Origin: an uncultured Oscillospiraceae bacterium
Lineage (GTDB): Bacteria; Bacillota; Clostridia; Oscillospirales; Oscillospiraceae
Length of the DNA: 12,261 nt
Assembly (NCBI GenBank): GCA_934654755.1
Contig: CAKUGQ010000028.1
Span: 1-12,261 of the forward strand
Reading direction: 5' to 3'
Part shown: piece by piece, positions 1 to 6,144 of the stretch
Position numbering within the stretch: position 1 is the stretch's first letter
How the letters are laid out: each line of letters begins with the position of its first letter
Notes under the pieces: generated by a model
The model's database searches: none
Seen by the model: the letters and a program-made list of their open reading frames with translations, nothing else
Told to the model about the DNA's origin: nothing
Made by a program: the position numbers and the translations under genes

Positions 1-62
1 CGGGGACAACTCCCCTTTTTTCGTCTTTATGGGACAACTTCGGGGACAACCACGGGAACAAC
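1..62. repeat. Cluster of GGGACAAC direct repeats (iteron-like)
   Basis: GGGACAAC occurs at 3-10, 31-38 and 43-50, and a one-base-longer variant GGGAACAAC at 54-62. The 10-mer CGGGGACAAC is exact at 1-10 and 41-50. Spacing is irregular (28, 12 and 11 bases), so this is not a classic phased iteron set. A short GGGG/CCCC hairpin followed by six T lies at 2-21. All three forward frames are open from the left edge, with first stops at 66-68, 80-82 and 118-120. The repeats could therefore also be the low-complexity 3' end of a gene that begins outside the window. Confidence 0.4.
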
Positions 63-169
63 TTTTAGGCATTTGGGGGTAACAATATCGGCGCTTATCC
101 TGCCTATCTCTTTCATGTGAAACGCTTTGTCACAACGTGAATAAAGAAAACCGAATAAAACCATCTTGT

Positions 170-210
170 AGCCCTTGTGGAATCACCTAAGATTTCACAA
201 GGGCTTTTTT
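170..210 (+). terminator. Strong rho-independent terminator
   Basis: A 15-bp hairpin with one G-U pair has its left arm at 170-184 (begins AGCCCTTGTGG), a 6-base loop ACCTAA at 185-190 and its right arm at 191-205. The run TTTTTT (205-210) follows directly. It would end a plus-strand transcript entering from the left, probably another mobile-element gene, and so insulates the parA leader. Confidence 0.88.
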
Positions 211-337
211 GTTTTGTCCGAAAAAATTTTTTTGAAGGACACCCATAAAAACACCCCCTCTAATTCCTTACTTAGTGAAGGGGCTCTTCAAAAACTAACA
301 GAGGTGCCGCTTCATGATCTTTGAAAATTAAATAAAC
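211..337. other. AT-rich spacer without a gene
   Basis: No coding region is supported. The stretch contains an AT-rich inverted repeat, TGTCC (215-219) and GGACA (237-241) around an A6T7 core, and a short CCCC/GGGG-type pairing between about 255 and 284. Neither has enough context to assign a role. No convincing -35/-10 pair for the parA transcript was found, although one should lie here if the downstream leader is transcribed separately. Confidence 0.4.
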
Positions 338-580
338 AGGTCATCAAGTACCTTAATCAAACTGATGAGCCGAGCAGCATGTACGCTCCTGCGAGAATCC
401 AGTGTTGTAAATATCGGGTTGCTCCTGATATGGCCATGACAGGTTTGAGGACAATGATACTTCCCTACGGGGCTGGCGGAGAACCCGGCAGAGGTGAGAC
501 TCCTATGAGATTGTGAAGCACACAGTCGCTTGATGACTTCCTATAGCGCAGAGGGCGTTGAGAACAAATACTGCGCTTTT
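338..580 (+). ncRNA. Candidate structured 5' leader RNA of parA
   Basis: A long-range helix joins AGGTCATCAAG (338-348) to CTTGATGACTT (529-539): 11 pairs, one of them G-U, enclosing about 180 bases. Inside it, GAGCAGC (372-378) pairs with GTTGCTC (418-424), and CTGGCGG (473-479) pairs with CCGGCAG (485-491) around an AGAAC loop with one G-G mismatch. A terminator-like hairpin follows at 545-580, and parA starts 57 bases after that. This arrangement suggests a cis-acting leader or a separate element-encoded RNA. A structured replication or transfer origin is the main alternative. I do not recognise a named RNA family. The pairings were found by eye without folding energies or covariation. Confidence 0.4.
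545..580 (+). terminator. Terminator-like hairpin upstream of parA (possible attenuator)
   Basis: AGCGCAG (545-551) pairs perfectly with CTGCGCT (571-577) over a 19-base loop, and the T run extends to 580. It lies between the structured leader and the parA ribosome-binding site. It could stop leader transcription conditionally or mark the 3' end of a separate small RNA. The large loop and short T run keep confidence moderate. Confidence 0.45.
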
Positions 581-636
581 ACATGATCCAGAGCTTAGCT
601 TAATGGGTCGTGAATTCCAAGAAAGGAGGAAAACGC

Positions 637-1041
637 ATGGAAAACTGTAAAGTGATTGCTATCACGAACCAGAAAGGCGGCGTCGGCAAAACGACTACTA
701 CAGTCAATCTCGGCGTGGGACTCGCAAACACCGGAAATAAGGTCTTACTGATTGACGCTGACCCGCAAGGGAGCCTCACGGTGAGCCTCGGTGTAAAAAA
801 ACCTGACGAGTTGGATGTGTCGCTATCTACGTTTATGCAATCGGTTATAGAAGATGAACAGCCTCCCGGCAACGCGATTATCGCCCACAATGAAGGCGTT
901 GATCTGCTTCCTTCCAATATTGAACTGTCCGGCATGGAAACGGGCCTGTTTAATGTTATGAGCCGTGAGTACGTTCTAAAGACCTGTATCGAGGGTATGA
1001 GAAAGAACTACGACTATAATGGCGATGTATCTCTTATTTGA
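637..1041 (+). pseudogene. parA: Truncated ParA-type partition ATPase of a mobile element
   Basis: ParA/Soj ATPases segregate plasmids and integrative elements by ATP-dependent binding to DNA together with a ParB partner. This fragment has the deviant Walker A motif KGGVGKTT (residues 13-20) and the following A' motif LIDADPQG (38-45). The start at 637 is preceded by AAAGGAGG at 622-629, which favours it over an upstream GTG at 610. Recognisable ParA sequence ends at Tyr127 (position 1017), exactly where the Walker B segment (typically hhhhDxPPS) should begin. Seven unrelated residues and a stop follow. The usual length is about 250-270 residues, so roughly half is missing and no parB follows. 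The product should not cycle ATP normally. The N-terminus resembles ParA proteins of Tn1549-like ICEs of Clostridia, which is from memory and not searched. Confidence 0.85.
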
Positions 1042-1372
1042 GGAAGTCGTCATCAATTACCGTCCCGTACTGATCGACGGCAATCCGGAAGCGTCCTATC
1101 CTTCCTCAACGACCATGCTTGCGCTGTGCGTGCTTCCGACCGCCATGATGCAGCTGAAAAGCCGTATTCGCCACATAGCCGTTCGCCGCGCCGTGCTTGT
1201 AACCCTCAGCGTACTCACTGCCTTTATGGTCGTCGGGCGGCTGATCTCCGGGGTGCATTGGCTGACCGATATTATCGGCGGCGCGCTGCTGAGTGTTGGG
1301 CTTGTTATGTTATATGCGTTCGCAATAAAAAGGCAAGGAAAGTCGAGAGATAATTCTCCCGGCACGGTATAA
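1019..1372 (+). pseudogene. 5'-truncated PAP2-superfamily phosphatase
   Basis: PAP2 enzymes are membrane phosphatases acting on lipid phosphates and diphosphates. The fragment retains the RP of motif C1 (residues 15-16), a C2-like YPSST (27-31, where many family members have PSGH), and a full C3 pattern R-x5-H-x3-D (Arg74, His80, Asp84). Two hydrophobic segments lie near 34-44 and 58-73, and a last one spans about 84-103. The N-terminal membrane helices and the start of C1 are missing. Reading upstream in this frame gives unrelated residues and a stop at 998-1000. ATG 1019 has no ribosome-binding site and lies inside the truncated parA reading frame. It is therefore a remnant whose 5' end was lost at the junction near 1017. 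The stop overlaps a candidate promoter for the next gene. Confidence 0.8.
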
Positions 1373-1373
1373 T
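1368..1373 (+). promoter_or_regulatory. Candidate -10 box for the AraC-ABC cassette
   Basis: A consensus TATAAT overlaps the stop codon of the phosphatase remnant, 24 bases before the AraC start. No good -35 exists at 15-18 bases upstream (GAGAGA-like sequence), which would fit an activator-dependent promoter. The partial palindrome GAGAGATAATTCTC at about 1345-1358 could be the regulator's site. The match may be chance. Confidence 0.35.
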
Positions 1374-1396
1374 GTTTCGGTAAGGAGTTGAGAAGG

Positions 1397-2281
1397 ATGA
1401 GGGAACAGATTTTGGCTGTCCAGCGGATGCAGGACTACATAGAAAAAAATAAAACAGAGGAAATCAGCCTGTCCGATCTTGCGCGGGCGTCGCTGTTTTC
1501 TCCATGGTATTCCTATCGGCTGTTCCGGGACTGCCTCGGCCTGACACCGACCGAGTATATCCGTAAATATCGGCTCACACAGGCGGCAAAACAGTTGCAG
1601 AGCGGAGATGTCAAAGTCATCGACGCGGCCTACAATGCCGGATTTCACAATGTAGACACCTTCACCCGGGCATTTTACCGGGAGTTTGGTCTGACCCCGA
1701 GCGACTACCTGAAAAATCCCGTTCCCGTCCCGTTCTTCATTCCTTACGGCGCAAAATATCGTGAATTACGAAAGGAGAACATCGACGTGTCTAACATTCA
1801 ACCAGTTTTTATACAGGTCATTCGCAAGCCGGAACGCCTGTGTATCATCAAACGCGGACAGCACGCAGAGGACTATTTCCCCTACTGTGAGGAAGTCAGC
1901 TGTGATGTGTGGGGCATCCTCATGAGCATGAAGTCACTCTGCGGAGAGCCTGTTTCCATGTGGCTGCCCGAAAAGTACAAAAAGCCGAACACCTCCACCT
2001 ATGTGCAGGGCGTGGAGGTCGAAACCGATTACATGGGGATAATCCCGGAGGGCTTCGACACCATTCATCTGCCGGAGGCGGAATACCTGATGTTTCAGGG
2101 GCAGCCCTTCCGGGAGGAAGATTACTGTGAAGCCATCCGCACCGTGCAGGCGGCGATGGACAGCTATGATCCGTCCGTTATCGGCTACCGCTGGGACGAT
2201 GAGAACCCGCGCATCCAGTTGGAACCCCGTGGTCAACGCGGCTATATCGAGCTGCGGGCAGTCAGGAGGGTTCAGAAATGA
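1397..2281 (+). CDS. AraC-family regulator with GyrI-like effector domain
   Basis: A 294-residue one-component transcription regulator. Two helix-turn-helix units of the AraC/XylS type lie at about residues 24-45 (ISLSDLARASLFSPWYSYR) and 72-95, followed by the family's FGLTPSDY segment (97-104). The C-terminal half (about 128-294) reads as a GyrI-like/SOUL-type ligand-binding domain, which in related regulators binds hydrophobic or cationic small molecules. ATG 1397 is chosen over TTG 1388 because TAAGGAG (1381-1387) sits nine bases upstream of it. Its stop overlaps the ATG of the ABC ATPase (ATGA at 2278-2281), so the genes are probably translationally coupled. By context it senses the compound exported by the next two gene products. 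The ligand is unknown. Confidence 0.88.
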   Translation: MREQILAVQRMQDYIEKNKTEEISLSDLARASLFSPWYSYRLFRDCLGLTPTEYIRKYRLTQAAKQLQSGDVKVIDAAYNAGFHNVDTFTRAFYREFGLTPSDYLKNPVPVPFFIPYGAKYRELRKENIDVSNIQPVFIQVIRKPERLCIIKRGQHAEDYFPYCEEVSCDVWGILMSMKSLCGEPVSMWLPEKYKKPNTSTYVQGVEVETDYMGIIPEGFDTIHLPEAEYLMFQGQPFREEDYCEAIRTVQAAMDSYDPSVIGYRWDDENPRIQLEPRGQRGYIELRAVRRVQK

Positions 2282-3000
2282 GCGAAGCGATTTTTGTTGA
2301 AGGACTGACCAAAACCTATGCTGGAAAAACCGTGGTCGATCATTTGGATTTCTCGGTAAAAAGCGGAACGGTATTCGGACTGCTCGGAGCAAACGGAGCC
2401 GGGAAAAGCACCACGATCGAATGTATGCTTGGCACAAAACAGGCAGATGCGGGAAGGGTACGCCTCTTGGGGCAAGACCCATCGAGGCAGCGCCGCACAC
2501 TTTTTCAGCGCATCGGCGTGCAGTTTCAGGAGGGCGACTATCAGAAAGAAATCAAGGTTTCCGAGCTTTGTGAGGAAACCGCAAGCCTTTACCGCAGTCC
2601 CGCCGATTGGCGGGTGCTCTGTGAGCAGTTCGGTATCGGGGATAAGAGAAATACGGCGGTAAAAAGTCTTTCCGGCGGCGAACGCCAGCGGCTTTTTATC
2701 GTACTGGCGCTGATCCCGCAGCCGGAGCTTGTGTTTCTGGACGAGCTGACCACCGGCCTTGACGCAAAAGCGCGGCGCAGCGTGTGGAAAACACTGGAAG
2801 CCCTGAAAGAACAGGGGCTTACGATTTTCCTTACTTCTCACTTTATGGATGAAGTTGAGGCGCTGTGCGATGAGATCTGCATTTTGAAAAAGGGCACTCC
2901 CGTTTTCCGCGGAACCGTGGAGCAGGCAAAGCAGCAGTGCGGCAGCACTCGCTTCGAGGATGCTTATTTGCAGCTGTCAAGCGAGGAGGTGGACGCATGA
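2278..3000 (+). CDS. ABC exporter ATP-binding subunit (cassette 1)
   Basis: A 240-residue nucleotide-binding subunit of the DRA/CcmA type that powers ABC-2 drug, peptide or antibiotic exporters. Walker A is GANGAGKST (37-45), the signature is LSGGERQRL (131-139), and Walker B plus D-loop is VFLDELTTGLD (152-162). A switch histidine lies in the later TSHFMDE segment. The usual LDEPT is LDELT here, with Pro replaced by Leu157; the catalytic Glu156 is kept, so activity is expected. A ribosome-binding site (CAGGAGGG, 2262-2269) lies inside the end of the AraC gene. The stop overlaps the permease start (ATGA, 2997-3000). It acts at the inner face of the membrane with the permease encoded next. The substrate cannot be inferred. 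Confidence 0.93.
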   Translation: MSEAIFVEGLTKTYAGKTVVDHLDFSVKSGTVFGLLGANGAGKSTTIECMLGTKQADAGRVRLLGQDPSRQRRTLFQRIGVQFQEGDYQKEIKVSELCEETASLYRSPADWRVLCEQFGIGDKRNTAVKSLSGGERQRLFIVLALIPQPELVFLDELTTGLDAKARRSVWKTLEALKEQGLTIFLTSHFMDEVEALCDEICILKKGTPVFRGTVEQAKQQCGSTRFEDAYLQLSSEEVDA

Positions 3001-3737
3001 AACGCTTTTTCACTTTTTTGAAAACAGAACTGAAGCTCAGTCTGCGGGACATGAATATGCCGATCTTCGCCATCATCATGCCGCTTGTGATCTTTATCAT
3101 CCTTGGTATCATTTACGGCACAAAGCCTGCCTATGACAGTGCGGACTATACATTCATGGAGCAGTCTTTCGGAGCCGTCAGCGCAGTTGCCATTTGTGCA
3201 AGCGGACTGATGGGCCTGCCGCTGGCTGTTTCGGGATTGCGGGAGCTGAAAATTCTCAAGCGGCTGCGTGTTACGCCGGTCAGTCCGGTATTCATTCTGG
3301 GCGTTGAGTTGTCCATGTATATCGTCTACTGTGCTGTGTCCCTTGCAACGCTGTCAGTTGCGGCACTTTTGTGGGGCGTGCGGCTGCATGGATCGCTTTT
3401 GGCGTTCCTCGGGAGCTGGGCACTTACTATGCTCTCGACCCTATCCATCGGTATGCTGGCAGGCGGCGTGGCAAAGGACACCAAGCAGGCCAGCGTCATT
3501 GCTTCGATCCTCTATTTCCCTATGCTGGTCTTTTCCGGCACAACGCTGCCCATTGAGGTTATGCCAAAGGCAATGCAGAAAGTCGTCAGCATTTTCCCAC
3601 TGACGCAGGGACTTACACTGATGAAAAACACATTTTTAGGTGTCAGCACGGGAAGCATTCTGTTACCGCTTTGTGTCATGATTGGAGTTGCTGCACTTTG
3701 CACCGTTCTCGCCGTTCGTTTCTTCCGATGGGAATAA
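2997..3737 (+). CDS. ABC-2 type permease (cassette 1)
   Basis: A 246-residue integral membrane protein with about six hydrophobic segments: roughly 20-38, 58-80, 103-127, 136-157, 167-189 and 221-241. This is the layout of ABC-2 membrane subunits. A positively charged N-terminus and the cytosolic LRELKILKRLRVTPVSP stretch (about 82-98) match the family's conserved 'lk.lr.tPvs' segment between the second and third helices. The start at 2997 overlaps the ATPase stop, and GAGGAGG just upstream provides the ribosome-binding site. An earlier in-frame ATG at 2937 lies deep inside the ATPase gene and is unlikely. With the ATPase it should form a two-plus-two exporter. No obvious terminator follows its stop. 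Confidence 0.9.
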   Translation: MKRFFTFLKTELKLSLRDMNMPIFAIIMPLVIFIILGIIYGTKPAYDSADYTFMEQSFGAVSAVAICASGLMGLPLAVSGLRELKILKRLRVTPVSPVFILGVELSMYIVYCAVSLATLSVAALLWGVRLHGSLLAFLGSWALTMLSTLSIGMLAGGVAKDTKQASVIASILYFPMLVFSGTTLPIEVMPKAMQKVVSIFPLTQGLTLMKNTFLGVSTGSILLPLCVMIGVAALCTVLAVRFFRWE

Positions 3738-3809
3738 GGTTCTATACATTTCCAAAGCATGAGTCATATGCAGAGATGATAATCTCCTCCTCATTGCAGC
3801 GGACATGCC

Positions 3810-3833
3810 TTGTACGTGTACAAACCTGACAGG
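3810..3833. promoter_or_regulatory. Two adjacent inverted repeats upstream of the tetR promoter
   Basis: TTGTAC-GT-GTACAA (3810-3823) is a perfect 6-2-6 inverted repeat. One base later comes CCTG-A-CAGG (3825-3833). A third, weaker repeat GAGAT-GATA-ATCTC lies at 3773-3786. They sit 60-120 bases upstream of the -35 box, between the two exporter cassettes, and may be regulator-binding sites. No protein is assigned to them. Confidence 0.35.
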
Positions 3834-3890
3834 AGTCAAAATCGAGCCGTGTTTTTTGACGAATATTTCCCGGAACTTTCCGTGAAAGAC

Positions 3891-3918
3891 TTGACAAAGT
3901 CCCTGCGTCATGTATAAT
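3891..3918 (+). promoter_or_regulatory. Sigma-A promoter of the tetR-ABC operon
   Basis: TTGACA (3891-3896) and TATAAT (3913-3918) are both perfect consensus hexamers, separated by 16 bases. The predicted transcription start falls near 3925, about 45 bases before the tetR start codon. This is the strongest promoter visible in the window, and the palindrome just downstream suggests repression. Confidence 0.85.
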
Positions 3919-3929
3919 AGATAACACAA

Positions 3930-3939
3930 GTTGCGCAAC
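3930..3939. promoter_or_regulatory. Likely TetR operator palindrome
   Basis: GTTGCGCAAC is a perfect 10-bp palindrome starting 12 bases after the -10 box, so it lies at or just after the transcription start. A dimeric repressor bound here would block RNA polymerase. Autorepression by the TetR protein encoded immediately downstream is the simplest reading, but it is inference. Confidence 0.55.
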
Positions 3940-3969
3940 GGCCGTTTTCTATCGGAGGGAGGATTTGAC

Positions 3970-4548
3970 TTGCCGCCAAAAACATTATTCACACGTGAGG
4001 AGATCATTGCCGCGGCGCTGACGCTCACGCGCCGCTGCGGACCATCCGGACTGACCGCACGCTCACTGGCCTCGGAGCTCGGTTGTTCCGTCAAACCCAT
4101 ATTCGGCCTCTTTAAGAATATGGAAGAGGTCCAGCAGGCGGTGCTTACAGCCGCGGACCGAATGTATCAGAATGCGCTTCAGGCGGAAATGCACAGCGGA
4201 GCTTATCCGCCCTATAAGGCCAGCGGCATGGCCTATATCCGCTTTGCGCGGGAGGAGCGAGAGCTCTTCAAGCTGCTGTTCATGCGTGACCGAAGCGGTG
4301 AACAGGTCCCGGAGGACCGGGCCTCCATCCGTCCGCTGCTGGAGCTGATCGAGCACAACCTCGGCATCAATGAGGATGCAGCTTATCTGTTTCATTTGGA
4401 AATGTGGATTTACGTCCACGGCATCGCGACCATGCTGGCAACCTCGTTCCTGGATTGGGACGAGGCATTTATCAGCCGCAGCCTGACCGATGCCTATCTT
4501 GGCCTGACAAGCCGCTTCCGGGAGGAAAAAACGAATGCTTGCAATTAA
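3970..4548 (+). CDS. TetR-family transcriptional repressor
   Basis: A 192-residue regulator. The N-terminal DNA-binding domain begins FTREEIIAAALTLTRRCG and has the TetR helix-turn-helix at about residues 26-50 (GLTARSLASELGCSVKPIFG). The rest is the helical ligand-binding and dimerisation domain. The start is TTG 3970, with the strong Shine-Dalgarno GGAGGGAGG (3954-3962) seven bases upstream. The frame stays open back to 3931, but that would put the start inside the operator palindrome and has no ribosome-binding site. The gene overlaps the next ATPase gene by 14 bases. It most likely represses this operon until a ligand, perhaps the exported compound, binds. The ligand domain is too variable to predict. 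Confidence 0.9.
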   Translation: MPPKTLFTREEIIAAALTLTRRCGPSGLTARSLASELGCSVKPIFGLFKNMEEVQQAVLTAADRMYQNALQAEMHSGAYPPYKASGMAYIRFAREERELFKLLFMRDRSGEQVPEDRASIRPLLELIEHNLGINEDAAYLFHLEMWIYVHGIATMLATSFLDWDEAFISRSLTDAYLGLTSRFREEKTNACN

Positions 4549-5263
4549 AACGGAACATCTGCGAAAGGAATACCGAGAGGTCACAGCGGTAGACGATCTG
4601 GAGCTGACCGTGGCACAGGGCGAACTGTTCGCGCTTCTGGGTGTAAACGGAGCCGGAAAGACCACCACGATCAGAATGCTCAGCGGTCTGAGCCGTCCGA
4701 CAAGCGGCGACGCGGAGCTGAACGGGAAAAGCATCCTGCGCGACGGCGGCGCGATCAAAGCAATCATCGGCGTATCGCCGCAGGAAACTGCAGTTGCGCC
4801 AAACCTGACCGTCAGAGAAAACCTGGAGCTGATGTGCGGTGTCCACGGTTTCTCCAAAACAAAAACCGCCGAGGAGATACAGGATCTTTCGGAGCGCTTC
4901 GGACTGGACCGCACGATGAAGCAGCGCGCCGGGAGACTCTCCGGCGGTTGGCAGCGCAGACTCAGCATCGCCATGGCGCTTATCGGCGAGCCTCAGATCC
5001 TGTTTCTCGACGAACCGACACTCGGTTTGGACGTGCTGGCACGCAGCGAGCTATGGGATGTCATCCGCGCTCTTAAGGGAAAGATCACCGTCATTTTGAC
5101 TACGCATTACATGGAGGAGGCCGAAGCGCTCTCCGACCGTATCGGCATTATGAAAGACGGGAAGCTTTTGACCGTCGGGACGGCAGCCGAGTTAAAACAA
5201 CACACCGGCAAGGAACGCTTTGAAGAAGCGTTTATCGCCATTGTAAAGGGGGATGCAACATGA
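4535..5263 (+). CDS. ABC exporter ATP-binding subunit (cassette 2)
   Basis: A 242-residue ATPase of the same export group as cassette 1 but clearly divergent from it. Walker A is GVNGAGKTT (36-44), Walker B plus D-loop is LFLDEPTLGLD (156-166), and the switch region reads TTHYMEE. The signature is LSGGWQRR (135-142), with Trp139 where many members have Gln or Met; LSGGW variants occur in antibiotic and daunorubicin-type exporters. The start codon lies inside the tetR gene, with GGAGG at 4521-4525 supplying the ribosome-binding site. The stop overlaps the permease start (ATGA, 5260-5263). It should energise export through the next gene product. Confidence 0.93.
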   Translation: MLAIKTEHLRKEYREVTAVDDLELTVAQGELFALLGVNGAGKTTTIRMLSGLSRPTSGDAELNGKSILRDGGAIKAIIGVSPQETAVAPNLTVRENLELMCGVHGFSKTKTAEEIQDLSERFGLDRTMKQRAGRLSGGWQRRLSIAMALIGEPQILFLDEPTLGLDVLARSELWDVIRALKGKITVILTTHYMEEAEALSDRIGIMKDGKLLTVGTAAELKQHTGKERFEEAFIAIVKGDAT

Positions 5264-5991
5264 AACTGCTTGTCTTTTCCCGCCGCACGGCAAAGGAAAT
5301 CCTGCGCGACCCGTTGAATCTCGCCTTCGGCATCGGCTTTCCCGTCGTTCTCCTGCTGCTTCTGTCCGCCATTCAGGCCAATATCCCGGTAAGTCTATTT
5401 GAAATCGGACAGCTTGCGCCCGGAATCGCCGTATTCGGTCTGGCATTTCTGACACTGTTCTCCGCCAGTCTTGTGGCAAAGGATCGCGAAAGCGCCTTTC
5501 TGGCACGTCTGTATACCACCCCTCTGACCGCATCGGACTTCATTCTTGGCTATCTGCTTCCCATTTTACCGATTGCACTGGTGCAAAGCGCAGTCTGCTA
5601 CGCCGTAGCCATTGTGCTGGGACTGAAGGTCAGTGTCAATCTTCTGCTTGCGCTCGTGCTGATGCTTCCGACCGCGCTGTTCTTTATCGCCGTCGGACTG
5701 CTGTGCGGCAGCGTGTTCAGCGTCAAGCAGACCGGCGGCATTTGCGGAGCGCTGTTTACCAACCTGACGGCGTGGCTGTCAGGAACCTGGTTTGACCTGA
5801 ATCTCGTGGGCGGTGTCTTTCAAAAGGTCGCTTATGCCTTGCCCTTTGTCCATGCGGTTGAGCTGGAACGCGCAGCGCTGCACGGGAATTACGCGCAGCT
5901 TCTGCCACACCTGCTCTGGGTGCTGGGCTATGCGCTGGCCGCAGTGTTGTTTGCCGTCTGGCTCTTCCTACGACAGATGAAGCGGCAGTAA
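5260..5991 (+). CDS. ABC-2 type permease (cassette 2)
   Basis: A 243-residue membrane subunit. Hydrophobic segments lie at about 23-41, 52-72, 100-123, 127-150, 155-175 and 212-237, the usual six-helix ABC-2 pattern. The cytosolic segment DRESAFLARLYTTPLTASDF (about 74-93) matches the family's conserved stretch between helices two and three. The start is fixed by the ATGA overlap and by AAAGGGGG just upstream. A hairpin 31 bases after the stop ends the operon. Substrate unknown: small drugs, peptides and lipids are all handled by relatives. Confidence 0.9.
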   Translation: MKLLVFSRRTAKEILRDPLNLAFGIGFPVVLLLLLSAIQANIPVSLFEIGQLAPGIAVFGLAFLTLFSASLVAKDRESAFLARLYTTPLTASDFILGYLLPILPIALVQSAVCYAVAIVLGLKVSVNLLLALVLMLPTALFFIAVGLLCGSVFSVKQTGGICGALFTNLTAWLSGTWFDLNLVGGVFQKVAYALPFVHAVELERAALHGNYAQLLPHLLWVLGYALAAVLFAVWLFLRQMKRQ

Positions 5992-6021
5992 ATCCCACCG
6001 CACCAGAAAAATATGCACCGA

Positions 6022-6051
6022 AAACAGGCTCCCTGTGATGGGAGCCTGTTT
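6022..6051 (+). terminator. Terminator hairpin after exporter cassette 2
   Basis: The arms AAACAGGCTCCC (6022-6033) and its exact complement (6040-6051) form 12 pairs around a 6-base loop TGTGAT. Only three T follow from the stem (6049-6051), so termination depends on the GC-rich stem. The position between the permease stop and a new promoter supports the call. Confidence 0.75.
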
Positions 6052-6086
6052 GGCTATTCCGAAACAATTCTGTCCTTGCAAAATAC

Positions 6087-6115
6087 TTGCTTCATTACAC
6101 AATTTGTGTTATAAT
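6087..6115 (+). promoter_or_regulatory. Promoter with internal operator-like repeat
   Basis: TTGCTT (6087-6092) and TATAAT (6110-6115) are 17 bases apart and precede the membrane-protein gene, whose ribosome-binding site GAAGGAG lies at about 6131-6137. The spacer contains the perfect inverted repeat ACACAA-T-TTGTGT (6097-6109). A dimeric regulator bound there would cover the promoter core. Which regulator is unknown. Confidence 0.65.
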
Positions 6116-6144
6116 CGGTTCATAAACGAAGAAGGAGTTTCCCT

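Noticed and set aside
367..400. CTGATGAG at 362-369 followed by GAGAA near 392, resembling a hammerhead ribozyme core
   Set aside because: The invariant GAAA is not present, and I could not find the required stem III and cleavage-site arrangement.
1..636. CRISPR array or tRNA genes in the gene-free left part
   Set aside because: The repeats are only 8-10 bases with irregular spacing, and no cloverleaf-like sequence with T-loop (GGTTCRA-like) was found.
3931..3969. Upstream extension of the tetR frame to a TTG at 3931
   Set aside because: It would start inside the operator palindrome within about 15 bases of the -10 and has no ribosome-binding site. TTG 3970 has a strong one.
4063..4974. Minus-strand open frame of 303 codons across tetR and the second ATPase
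   Set aside because: It spans two overlapping genes with intact motifs on the plus strand. Its composition is low-complexity Ser/Arg-rich shadow sequence.
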